A stretch of DNA of 64,000 bases. It comes from CAZKWG01 sp964615375 (GTDB taxonomy: Bacteria > Myxococcota_A > UBA796 > CAZKWG01). Every line of letters starts with the position of its first letter. The first letter of the stretch is position 1. Where the stretch lies: assembly GCA_964615375.1 (NCBI GenBank), contig CAZTOW010000032.1:1-64000 (forward strand). Reading direction: 5' to 3'. This document shows, piece after piece, positions 56,636-64,000 of the stretch. Made by a program: the position numbers and the translations under genes. The notes beneath the pieces are model-generated. The model was not told where the DNA came from, did not search any database, and was given only the letters and a program-made list of their open reading frames with translations.

Positions 56636-57937
56636 GTGCGCCTGGATCCCCTCGCCGCGCACGCGCTCGCCGACCCGCTGCGCTCACGTCCCTCGCGGTG
56701 GTCGCGGGCGACCGGATCGGAGACTGGGTCCCCCACCGGCGCGCTGCCCGACGCCGCGGCAGGGACAGCCGGGGTGGTGCAGCGCGAGGGAGACGAGGCC
56801 GCGGAGCCGCCTCCGGACCCCGGCATGCTGGCCGACCAGGCGGAGCTCATGGAGCTGGTGCGCGTGCTCGAGGCGCACCGCGACGAGGTCGTGGCGGCTG
56901 GCGTGAAGCGCGGCGATCTCGACGCGGGCTCGTTCGACGAGCTCATCCAGGGGCTTCGCGACGCCGCCAGGAGCGGCGACGCCGCCGAGATCGCCAGGCT
57001 CAACGCGGCGACGACCAGAGAGAAAGAGCGGGTCTACGCCGAGCACAAAGGTGACGAGGCGCCAGCTCAGCGCCAGACCCAGCCGAGGGACCCGCGCGTG
57101 GTCCAGGGGAACGGGCTGCTGAACGCGCTGATGGCGGGTGGACTTGTCCTCGCGCTGGTCCTCTTCGTTCTCGCGATTCGAAGCCACCTGCGCGCCAGCC
57201 CTCCGCCCTCCAGGTCGAGGCTGCAGCCCCCCCCGCCCCAAACCACCACGGCGATCAGCACGACCAGGGCGGGCACGAAATCCAGGAGAAAGGACGCGCC
57301 CAAACAGACCCCCACGGCTCCACAGCCATCCTCATCCACATCGTCCGACTCCGACGAGACGCATGCGCTGGACATCCGGCCCGGCGCGTTCATCGACCTC
57401 GAGGAGATCACGGAGGCCCGCAAGGCGATCGCAGCGTACAACAGGCCGCTGATCGCCGCATACGACCTCGCCGTCCGGGCGGTCGCGGCCTACGATCACG
57501 ATCGGCGGCAGGGCTTCGTGCCGAGGCCGTCCGGAGGGCACGTCCAGAACAACGCGATGGGTGGGAGGACTCAGCCCTATCAAAACCTCCAGGGCTACTT
57601 CCCCGGCGGCCAGACGTATACGGAGGAGGACGTGAACGCCGGGGTCGCGGTGGCCGGCAACTACCGCAAGATCACCCCGAGCGCCCCCGTCGGGGGGGCG
57701 CGCTACTGGGTCGGCTACAACATCACGCACCCTGGGCAGAACTGGATCATGGCCTGGACCGGCCACGACTGGCAGGTCTGGGACCCGGCCAACCACACCC
57801 TCTCGCCGGTCCCGAGCCACACCAACACCCCGCCGACGTCCGCTCAACGGAGGATGGCCAGAGATGGCGTCACGATCCGGGCGCTGAACCAGGAGAGCTC
57901 CTTCCAGTCGAGGGTGGTCGAGAGGCGCCACCCCTGA
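56636..57937 (+). CDS. Leader-bearing single-pass protein, putative injection-system cargo
   Basis: 433 residues from GTG 56636. It opens RLDPLAAHALADPLRSRP, the same leader motif as the divergent peptidase, and later has GVVQREGDEA, the VVQR-type element common near DUF4157 cargo leaders. A helical region (ADQAELMELVRVLEAHRDEV) precedes a hydrophobic segment (LLNALMAGGLVLALVLFVLA, about 162-181) and a Pro/Thr/Ser-rich stretch. The C-terminal domain (ARYWVGYNITHPGQNWIMAW and GHDWQVWDPANHTLSPVP) is not recognised; its Trp and His content would suit a small enzymatic or binding fold. Sequence upstream of 56636 in this frame looks non-coding. Confidence 0.65.
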   Translation: MRLDPLAAHALADPLRSRPSRWSRATGSETGSPTGALPDAAAGTAGVVQREGDEAAEPPPDPGMLADQAELMELVRVLEAHRDEVVAAGVKRGDLDAGSFDELIQGLRDAARSGDAAEIARLNAATTREKERVYAEHKGDEAPAQRQTQPRDPRVVQGNGLLNALMAGGLVLALVLFVLAIRSHLRASPPPSRSRLQPPPPQTTTAISTTRAGTKSRRKDAPKQTPTAPQPSSSTSSDSDETHALDIRPGAFIDLEEITEARKAIAAYNRPLIAAYDLAVRAVAAYDHDRRQGFVPRPSGGHVQNNAMGGRTQPYQNLQGYFPGGQTYTEEDVNAGVAVAGNYRKITPSAPVGGARYWVGYNITHPGQNWIMAWTGHDWQVWDPANHTLSPVPSHTNTPPTSAQRRMARDGVTIRALNQESSFQSRVVERRHP

Positions 57938-57961
57938 GCGGCGGGCGCGGCTCCCGCCGCC

Positions 57962-58276
57962 TCAGCCGTCCAGGAGCGCGGTGAGGTCCTCCCACACTTC
58001 TACCTCGGGCCCCTCGGCCAGGAGCGCTCGCCAACGCTGGAGCCAGGCCGCCATCTCGGGGTCGGAGCGCACGCGCGCGTCGTCCTGCTCGAAGGCCGCC
58101 GCGTCCTCGTACTCGACGATCTCGATGTAGCGCCGCGGGTCGCGCAGGCTGCGCAGCAGGCGCACCCGGATGCCGCCGGGGGCCTCGTAGAAGGGCCGGG
58201 CCTCGCGCAGGAAGGGGAGGAGGAGGGGGTCGCCGGACTCGGTGGTGCGGATGCGGAGGTGGAGGTGGTGGGGCAT
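57962..58276 (-). CDS. Dimeric alpha-beta barrel protein (ABM/NIPSNAP-like)
   Basis: 104-residue protein. PHHLHLRIRTTESGDPLLLP opens strand one, and RYIEIVEYEDAAAFEQDDA plus WLQRWRALL complete the ferredoxin-like pattern seen in antibiotic-biosynthesis-monooxygenase and NIPSNAP-type folds. No catalytic assignment is possible. ATG at 58276 lies 14 bp after the AbiEii stop; a TTG at 58318 would overlap that gene. Transcribed with the toxin gene but probably unrelated in function. Confidence 0.65.
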   Translation of the reverse strand: MPHHLHLRIRTTESGDPLLLPFLREARPFYEAPGGIRVRLLRSLRDPRRYIEIVEYEDAAAFEQDDARVRSDPEMAAWLQRWRALLAEGPEVEVWEDLTALLDG

Positions 58277-58290
58277 GGGGTTCGCGGGGC

Positions 58291-59118
58291 TCAGGTGGAC
58301 GGGGACGGTCTCTTCCAAGGCGCGCCCGGGAGCCGGGAGACGAGCTCGCGCTCGATGCGGTTCAAGGCGGAGAGGGGATCGAAGCGAGGGGCGCTCGAGG
58401 CGACCAGCGCGTCCATGTCGTTGAGGAAGACCAGATTCTCTCGCTTCTCGTGCAGGTTCTTCTCGAGCTCGGCGCGGGTGATGGGGCGACCGTCACGCTC
58501 CATGTACTGGAGAAAAATGTGCACGATCTTGTCGAGATCCGGTCCTGGATTCAGCTGGAGCGCGAGATCGAGATCGAAGGCGTCTCGGCCCTTCCTTCGC
58601 TGGTAGAGCGCGCGGAGCTTGGTCGCCAGGAGCTCCTCCAACGTATACGACGTGATCTCAGCCTCACCGCTCCACCATCGCGACTGGACCCGATGAGGGA
58701 CATGGCGCAGCGGCTCGATGGGGTCGTGCTCTCGGGTGTTGATCTCCACCTTCAGCCTCAGCGGCACCGGCGGGATGGACTCGGAGACGAAGGAGTACCG
58801 GAGCGTGACCATCTCATCGACACGCCGCTTCGGCTCTCCCAACCAGGGGTCCAGCCGGGCGCGCAGCGCGGAGAGCGTGGGGCCGATGGGTTCGGCCCGA
58901 AGCTGCACGAGATCGATGTCCTCCGAGTAGCGCTCCGGCCTCGGAAAGGCGAGCTTGTGCAGCGCGGTGCCCCCCCGGAAGGCGAGAGCGTCACGCAGCT
59001 GGGGGTCGGAGAAGATCTCCACGAGGGCACGCGAGATGACGAGGTCCTGTTCGACCTGCTCATTCGAGACCCATGGGAAGTGGCCCCTCCACTCTTGGAT
59101 GTAGGCACGGGGGATCAC
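58291..59118 (-). CDS. AbiEii-type nucleotidyltransferase toxin without adjacent AbiEi
   Basis: 275 residues. The AbiEii signature is intact: ALAFRGGTALHKLAFPRPER followed by YSEDIDLVQL (the GG-T and D-x-D metal pair), then LRLKVEINTRE and TLEELLATKLRALYQRRKGR then DAFDLDLAL. These are the catalytic motifs of type IV toxins. The usual AbiEi antitoxin gene is missing on both sides. Instead the ATG overlaps (ATGA) the stop of the 1512-residue gene, so this toxin is made with that protein. It differs clearly in sequence from the AbiEii at 13.4 kb. Confidence 0.88.
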   Translation of the reverse strand: MIPRAYIQEWRGHFPWVSNEQVEQDLVISRALVEIFSDPQLRDALAFRGGTALHKLAFPRPERYSEDIDLVQLRAEPIGPTLSALRARLDPWLGEPKRRVDEMVTLRYSFVSESIPPVPLRLKVEINTREHDPIEPLRHVPHRVQSRWWSGEAEITSYTLEELLATKLRALYQRRKGRDAFDLDLALQLNPGPDLDKIVHIFLQYMERDGRPITRAELEKNLHEKRENLVFLNDMDALVASSAPRFDPLSALNRIERELVSRLPGAPWKRPSPST

Positions 59119-62100
59119 GTATCGAGCTCCAGAGGGTACTCCACGACCAGACGCCAGCCTGGTTCAGTCGGGGCCTGGCTTACCGGGGCCTCGGAGCGCA
59201 GCCAGACGACACCGTTGGCCTTCTCCTCGACCACAGCGGCCAGAGCCTCCGCACAGGTGCGGTGTCCAAGCTGCTCCAGCACCCAGCCCAGGCGCTGGAC
59301 AGTAGGAGAAGGCCAGCCCTGCGCCACCATCGCGAGGAGCACGGGATCGAGCTCCTCTCCAAGCTCGACCAGCACACTGGCCGCAGCGTCGATTCCACCC
59401 ATGAGGGGCGCGTGTTCCACCAGCTCCAGCGCCGTCTGCTCAGGCGTGCTGACGTTCATGGTACCCGTCTCGGTGTTCACGCGCCTGGGCTCACCACGGA
59501 TCTCAGCCGCGATGAAGGCGATCCAGGATCCACCAATCTTCACACGCGGGCGCTCGGCTGGTACGAGGACCTGAAAGTCCTGAGGAGCCTGGGGCGCGGC
59601 TCCGTAGAGCGCGGCGGCGCTGCGCAGACCTACGCGGTAGGGCAGACCGGCCCAGTCCATCCACTCCTGGATGTACCAGTCGGGCGGCGGTGCGCCGACC
59701 TCGCGCCAGCGGAGCGGCACCACGACGTGGAAGCCTGATTCGGGGCTCACGACACGGCGGTCCTCGCGCAACCTGCGCAGCGCGCGCTCCAGGCTCTCCA
59801 GTTCGTCCTGGATCTCGGCATGCGCCTGCTCCGTGGTGAAGGTGTAGCGTCCAGCGATCTCCAGGTGATCAATCCAGACTCGAAGGCGATCCTCAGCGCC
59901 CGGGGGCGAGGGGTGATCCTCCAAGAGCAGGCTGAGTCCGGAGTCCCAGAATCCCGCACTCCGATCTTGATCTTCGGCGAGCGCACGCAGGACGCGGGCC
60001 GCGACGGGCCAGCGTGTGCGAAGCACTTCAACCTGGGTGCGGTAGTGCGACGCTCGTCGACGTTCGGGATTCCCGCCGCCGTCCAAGGAGCGCCAACTCG
60101 CTCCGCCGGAGTTGATGACCCCGCTTACGATCCCCTGCTCGACGTCGCTCGTGTCGCGCAGGCGCTCCAGCACCTGGCACACCGCCTCGGGTGGCCACTG
60201 CCCTCCCGCGTCGGCCGGAGCACGGGCGAGGATCTGGCCGATGTGTATATCGGCCACGGCCTGGAGCCCACGCTGCCGTGCCAGCGCCCTCGCCTCGTCG
60301 ATCCAGCGCAGGAGCCGCACAGGATCGACGCTCGCTTCGTCATGGGTGCCGGGGAGCCGGTCCCAGAGACGGAGGAGGCGGTAGGCGTTCTCGGCAGCCC
60401 TGCGCTCTAACTCGGAAGGTGGACGAGGCGGAGCCTCAGCGGGAGCATAGCGCAGGGAAAGTACATCCAAGAAGAATGCTGGGTCCTCGCTCAGGCGACG
60501 AAAGACGTGAACTGGCCTGTAGCCCGTGAACTCCAACGCCGGGAGGTAAGACCACTCGAGACGCGAGAGCGTCTCTTCCCAGGCCGGACCGGCCTGAGAG
60601 AGCGCATCGAACAGCACCTTCAGCTCATGTGGTTCTGGGAGTTCACCCCTCTCCATGCACATGTCAAGGAAGCGAGTCAACTCCTCTGGCAGAACGGGTA
60701 CCAGGCTCCAGACATCGCTTGTGCCTGCGCGCTTCGTCTTCCGCTCCGCATCTCCGAACGCCATCGTGAGCAGACCGGTCGCGTCGCGGAAACGCCCAAC
60801 GCGCATCAACTCCTCGACCACATGGCGAAGATCTACATTCCAAGGCAGAGCTTGAACTTGTGACCAGTAAAGTCGTCGAGCGTCCTCCCCCTGCGCTTCG
60901 ACCAGTGTCCAAACCTCTGGTCGGACCTGAAGTCCAAGAGCCAGCTCGGCACGCCCCAGGGGCTCGCGAGCGAGCGCGATAACCTCAGCGATCTCCAATC
61001 CGTGTTCGCGGACCCGGAGACCGTATGCGATGGCGGGCCGAAGCAGGGAGAGCTCCTTAGGCACCAGGACAGGCGGAAGGTTAATTATGATACGTAGAGT
61101 CTCGACCTCTGCGACCTGACCAAGCGTAGAAGCGAACACATGCGGACTGATACATCCTGCTGCGAGCCGCAATAGGGCCTCGGGCCCGTGCTCCTCCAAG
61201 ATCCTGCGCATTGCCGCCTGGCGAGCCGCCTCCAGTCGCTGCCTTCGCTCCTCCCAGCCTCCAGACTCGAGATCGGGCAGAGCCGCACCCTCGTCGAAGA
61301 GCCAACGACTGCTCTCCCAAAGCCCTGGCGGTGTGAGACGTGTGTACAATCGCTGAAGCGGCTTCAGTTGCTCCCGGCCCAATGCTACTTCGCTCTCAGG
61401 GTACCGCATGTGCCTTGCGAGAACGCTGCGCAAAGCCGCCCACAACTCTCTCCGTTGAGCTTCCGAGAGCACTCCACCTGGTAAGCCCTCGACGATCTCC
61501 AGGATACGCGGGAGATGCACATCCACCGAGAGCTGGTGTAGATGCGGCAAAACGCGGATCAGGCGATCCGGGCACTCCCTGACTCCCTCCACAACCCGAT
61601 CCCAGATCGCCTGACGCATTCGGGTGGCGTCCTCCGGGCTCGGAGCCTCCTGCCACCCCCGCAGCCAGCCCTGAAAACGCGGCTTGTTTCCACCCATGGT
61701 GGTGTCGTGATGCTTCGGCAGAAGGCGCAACAGCAGATCGAAGGCGTGCTCCCGGTGCGTCAACGCGAGCCCATCGAGCGCCGCGATCTGCACGTCCACC
61801 GACGCGGTGGTGTGCGGTCGCCAGTACAGGAAGATGCCGCGAAGCACATCCGGGATCCGGGTTGAACCCGGGGCCAGCACGACGAGGGACATCAGCAGCC
61901 GGGTCGCCTGTGCCAGATGGTCCGGGTGCCAGGCCAGCACCTCCAGCGCAGCGATCAGACCAGCGCCGTGATCCACCCGCTCCAGGGGCGCACCCACCTC
62001 GGGCCGTAGCAGCGCGCGCACAGTATCCGGCTCCCGCTCGATGAGGCGCTCCGCACAGCGCAGAAAGGTGTTGGGCGCCGCCTCCGCCAGGATCGTGAGA

Positions 62101-63653
62101 TCATGCCCTAGCGTGGCCCAACGCTCCCAGGGGCTGCCCTCAGCGAGGACATCCTGGACGATCAACTCGGACCAGCCCGCGCCGTTCAACTCCGAGGGTA
62201 GCTCCTCCGTCGCCAGCCAGACCAGCCCCTCCAGGACGCCTCGCCGCAGCGCCTCCGACCAGCGCGACACCTTGCCGCGCGCAGCCGCCAGCCATCGCTC
62301 CTCGGGAGGCAACTCAAAGCGGGGGTGGATCTCGCGGAGCACCTCCACGGTCAGCGTGTGGAAGCGCTCCAGGTCACGTGGGAGCAGGGCCTCTACACCC
62401 CTTCGCCAGGCGTCCAGGCGCGAGGACCAGCGCCAGACCCCGTCCTCCAGGACCAGGAGCGGCGAAGGTCCTCCGCTGTTGCGGCGAAGTAGCGCCTCCA
62501 ACTCGGCGTCTCGCTCCAGGTTGAGGAGACGTCGAATCGCCTCCCCGTCGGCCTGATGGTCCTCTCGCCAGGCGCCTATGAGGAGCAGGGGGACGATCTC
62601 TGCAGGGATGGGAGGGGCCCGACCGTCCCCGAGCAGGCGGCGGAGCGCGACAAGGTCGCCTCGGCTCGCGCGGGCGAGCCGATCGGCCTCGGCTTCGGGA
62701 AGCCCCATCCGGGTGAGCTCCACGGCCATCCGCCTCGGGTCCAGGCTCTCCAGCATGAGCGCCTCGCGCGCAGGCAGCTCGAACCCCGTGACCAGCACAT
62801 GGTGCCCCCGCCTCGCGGTAGCGCGCGCCTCTCCCAGGCTCCCATCCGGGGCCACCACCAGTGCCCCTCGGTTCGTCCGCCCCACACGCCTCAGCTCATC
62901 ATCGCCCTGGACCAGGACCGCCCGATCCTGCTGCCGTCTCCGCTCCTCCGGGGGCAGGGTGAGCAGGCAGGCGTAGAGGAAGGCCACGCCCTCCTCGGCG
63001 TCGGCGACCCGGACGGCCAGCGCCTCGGGCGGGCCCGACAACCAGCGGAGCAGCGCCTCCTGCTCCTGCTCCCGGCCCAGCCGAGGCAGCACCTCACTGA
63101 TGGGCGGAGAAGTCTGGAGCGACCACGCCTCCCACCACCGCTCCAGGCTCTGGGCCCGGCAAGCGAGAGCGAGGTGCTCGCAGAGCCAGGCGGAGGCGGG
63201 TTCGGAGCATGATAGCCATTGTTCCAGGTCGTCCGCGTCATAGGCGCGCACCTCGCGCCAGACCTTCTCTTTCCTCCGCTCGAGGACCCAGTCCTCTTTC
63301 CCACGCCAGCGCCGCGGAGTGACGAAGACATAGGTCGCCTCACGCAGGCCGAAGGTGGAGGCGGCGGCGGCGCTCTTCGTCCGTTTGCGATAATCCTGGC
63401 TGGCCTTTTCCGCTGGATCTCTGCCGGAGCCCAGCTCCCAAACCGAATAGCCCGCGGGGACGAATGGGGTCGCCTCTGCGTTCTCCACGACGCCGTCGAA
63501 TCCTGGACGCCGCACGCCCTCGCCAGCCGGGAAATGGTACCGGTGGAGCTTCGGGGTGGTGGAGTGGATCAGCCTGCGGATCAACTCGGGGAGATAGGAC
63601 TCGCAATCCCTGCGATCCGCCCACTGCTCCAGCGCTGTACCGTCGAGGCGCAT
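59115..63653 (-). CDS. 1512-residue nuclease-like/STAND-like protein coupled to an AbiEii toxin
   Basis: Function not known. Residues 1-160 have a PDDEXK-like pattern: RPGFDGVVENAEATPFVPAG (D53), YSVWELGSGRDPAEKASQDY (E73, K83) and KRT, then ATYVFVTPRRWRGKEDWVLE and VREVRAYDADDLEQWL, an opening shared by large uncharacterised defence-associated proteins. About 190-350 looks like a decayed P-loop region (REQEQEALLRWLSGPPEALA, then GVAFLYACL and a RRGHHVLVTGFELP stretch) lacking a clear GxxxxGK. From 400 to the end it is helical, repeat-like and Arg/Leu-rich. No membrane segment. Overlap with the AbiEii gene makes the two a unit, probably antiphage. Confidence 0.7.
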   Translation of the reverse strand: MRLDGTALEQWADRRDCESYLPELIRRLIHSTTPKLHRYHFPAGEGVRRPGFDGVVENAEATPFVPAGYSVWELGSGRDPAEKASQDYRKRTKSAAAASTFGLREATYVFVTPRRWRGKEDWVLERRKEKVWREVRAYDADDLEQWLSCSEPASAWLCEHLALACRAQSLERWWEAWSLQTSPPISEVLPRLGREQEQEALLRWLSGPPEALAVRVADAEEGVAFLYACLLTLPPEERRRQQDRAVLVQGDDELRRVGRTNRGALVVAPDGSLGEARATARRGHHVLVTGFELPAREALMLESLDPRRMAVELTRMGLPEAEADRLARASRGDLVALRRLLGDGRAPPIPAEIVPLLLIGAWREDHQADGEAIRRLLNLERDAELEALLRRNSGGPSPLLVLEDGVWRWSSRLDAWRRGVEALLPRDLERFHTLTVEVLREIHPRFELPPEERWLAAARGKVSRWSEALRRGVLEGLVWLATEELPSELNGAGWSELIVQDVLAEGSPWERWATLGHDLTILAEAAPNTFLRCAERLIEREPDTVRALLRPEVGAPLERVDHGAGLIAALEVLAWHPDHLAQATRLLMSLVVLAPGSTRIPDVLRGIFLYWRPHTTASVDVQIAALDGLALTHREHAFDLLLRLLPKHHDTTMGGNKPRFQGWLRGWQEAPSPEDATRMRQAIWDRVVEGVRECPDRLIRVLPHLHQLSVDVHLPRILEIVEGLPGGVLSEAQRRELWAALRSVLARHMRYPESEVALGREQLKPLQRLYTRLTPPGLWESSRWLFDEGAALPDLESGGWEERRQRLEAARQAAMRRILEEHGPEALLRLAAGCISPHVFASTLGQVAEVETLRIIINLPPVLVPKELSLLRPAIAYGLRVREHGLEIAEVIALAREPLGRAELALGLQVRPEVWTLVEAQGEDARRLYWSQVQALPWNVDLRHVVEELMRVGRFRDATGLLTMAFGDAERKTKRAGTSDVWSLVPVLPEELTRFLDMCMERGELPEPHELKVLFDALSQAGPAWEETLSRLEWSYLPALEFTGYRPVHVFRRLSEDPAFFLDVLSLRYAPAEAPPRPPSELERRAAENAYRLLRLWDRLPGTHDEASVDPVRLLRWIDEARALARQRGLQAVADIHIGQILARAPADAGGQWPPEAVCQVLERLRDTSDVEQGIVSGVINSGGASWRSLDGGGNPERRRASHYRTQVEVLRTRWPVAARVLRALAEDQDRSAGFWDSGLSLLLEDHPSPPGAEDRLRVWIDHLEIAGRYTFTTEQAHAEIQDELESLERALRRLREDRRVVSPESGFHVVVPLRWREVGAPPPDWYIQEWMDWAGLPYRVGLRSAAALYGAAPQAPQDFQVLVPAERPRVKIGGSWIAFIAAEIRGEPRRVNTETGTMNVSTPEQTALELVEHAPLMGGIDAAASVLVELGEELDPVLLAMVAQGWPSPTVQRLGWVLEQLGHRTCAEALAAVVEEKANGVVWLRSEAPVSQAPTEPGWRLVVEYPLELDT

Positions 63654-63671
63654 ACGGTCTTCTAACCGACC

Positions 63672-64000
63672 TCACTCCCCCGCACACCGCGCCCACACCT
63701 CCAGCGCGTACCGATCGTCCTCCGGCACCGTGATGCTCGGCGGCATCGTGGCGTCCTCCCCGGTCGCCACGACCAGGATCCGCTCCCGCCAGGAGAGCGC
63801 CTCGGCCTCGGTGTCGAAGGTCACGCCCTCGGGGGCGCCGTGGCGGTTGGCGGCGGTGCTGGCGTGGCAGGGCTGGCACCACTGGGTGATGAGCGCCTCG
63901 CCGCGGCTCTCCCAGGTGACGGTGGGGGCGTCGGCGCAGAAGGGGTCCGCGCTGTCTGCGCCCTTGTCCGCGCAGCCCAGCAGCAGGAGCGGCGCGAGCC
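63672..64000 (-). CDS. Partial c-type haem lipoprotein (N-terminus outside window)
   Basis: The C-terminal 109 codons of a minus-strand gene entering from the right edge. The visible start LAPLLLLGCADKGADSADPF is the end of a lipobox signal (LLGC). WCQPCHAS is a CxxCH haem-attachment motif, and MPPSITVPEDD plus YALEVWARCAG match small cytochrome-c-like domains, with a Met that could be the second axial ligand. Periplasmic or outer-membrane-anchored electron carrier or haem sensor. It starts only a few codons outside the window. The 18-bp gap to the 1512-residue gene suggests read-through is possible. Confidence 0.8.
   Translation of the reverse strand, partial: LAPLLLLGCADKGADSADPFCADAPTVTWESRGEALITQWCQPCHASTAANRHGAPEGVTFDTEAEALSWRERILVVATGEDATMPPSITVPEDDRYALEVWARCAGE

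Noticed and set aside
1..64000. tRNA, rRNA, CRISPR, prophage structural or polyketide/NRPS genes
   Set aside because: None was recognised on reading either strand; no cloverleaf, rRNA core, array or megasynthase domain was seen. A dedicated tRNA and covariance-model scan would be needed to exclude small RNAs.

Overview
The window is GC-rich DNA with almost no non-coding space, and the overall gene content points to Myxococcota (the former deltaproteobacterial myxobacteria). The clues are numerous lipoproteins with Asp/Thr/Gly or Glu/Thr/Gly repeats just after the lipobox cysteine, an AgmX/PglI-type TonB-like protein, a paired DUF1592/DUF1552 operon, a Hanks kinase fused to ATPase and TPR regions, a sigma-54 promoter, a DHH-CBS-tRNA nucleotidyltransferase fusion, and an isc operon led by a MerR-type regulator. 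No rRNA, tRNA or CRISPR array was recognised. This assignment is inferred from gene content, not from a marker-gene phylogeny.

Layout. 1-4.6 kb is an accessory block with visibly lower GC at its left end: a Ser/Thr kinase with an effector-associated-domain-like tail, an Mrr-like nuclease, IS3 and IS66-type transposase fragments, two strong hairpins, and a YhcG-type PDDEXK nuclease. 4.8-8.7 kb holds a TetR-controlled ABC-2 export operon (promoter and operator are visible) and a sulfotransferase. 8.8-14.2 kb carries a decayed VapBC-like pair, a lipoprotein, a divergent LysR/SDR pair and a complete AbiEi-AbiEii module. 14.3-20.9 kb is one minus-strand operon of five touching genes: DUF1592, DUF1552, a lipoprotein, a beta-lactamase-fold lipoprotein and an RlmM-like methyltransferase that appears to start at CTG. 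20.9-22.5 kb is a PIN plus XRE-ImmA/IrrE pair. 23-30 kb has a fused hydantoinase/oxoprolinase, two small lipoproteins, and comEC behind a consensus sigma-54 promoter and a 24-bp palindrome.

29.9-34.9 kb is the iron-sulfur assembly operon: MerR regulator, iscS, iscU, iscA, hscB (with an N-terminal zinc finger) and hscA. It is followed by a 1123-residue kinase-ATPase-TPR protein (34.9-38.3 kb), a protein with three repeated HTH-like units (38.8-39.9 kb), the DHH-CBS-nucleotidyltransferase fusion (CTG start) and the AgmX/PglI-like protein. 44-55 kb mixes envelope lipoproteins, a nucleotidyltransferase, a DUF3142/TPR/hydrolase run, a DGPF-ECF42 sigma-factor pair closed by a bidirectional hairpin, and a membrane-anchored sulfatase-fold enzyme.

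55.3-64 kb is the most unusual stretch. Two divergent genes share the N-terminal motif DPLAxHxLADPL but have unrelated bodies, one of them a Cys-His-Asp peptidase; they look like cargo proteins of an extracellular contractile injection system, and a SleB-like hydrolase at 44 kb carries a related type of leader. Next comes a 1512-residue protein with a nuclease-like N-terminus, translationally coupled to an AbiEii-type nucleotidyltransferase toxin without an AbiEi antitoxin. This is a candidate undescribed defence module. The window ends inside a c-type-haem lipoprotein gene.
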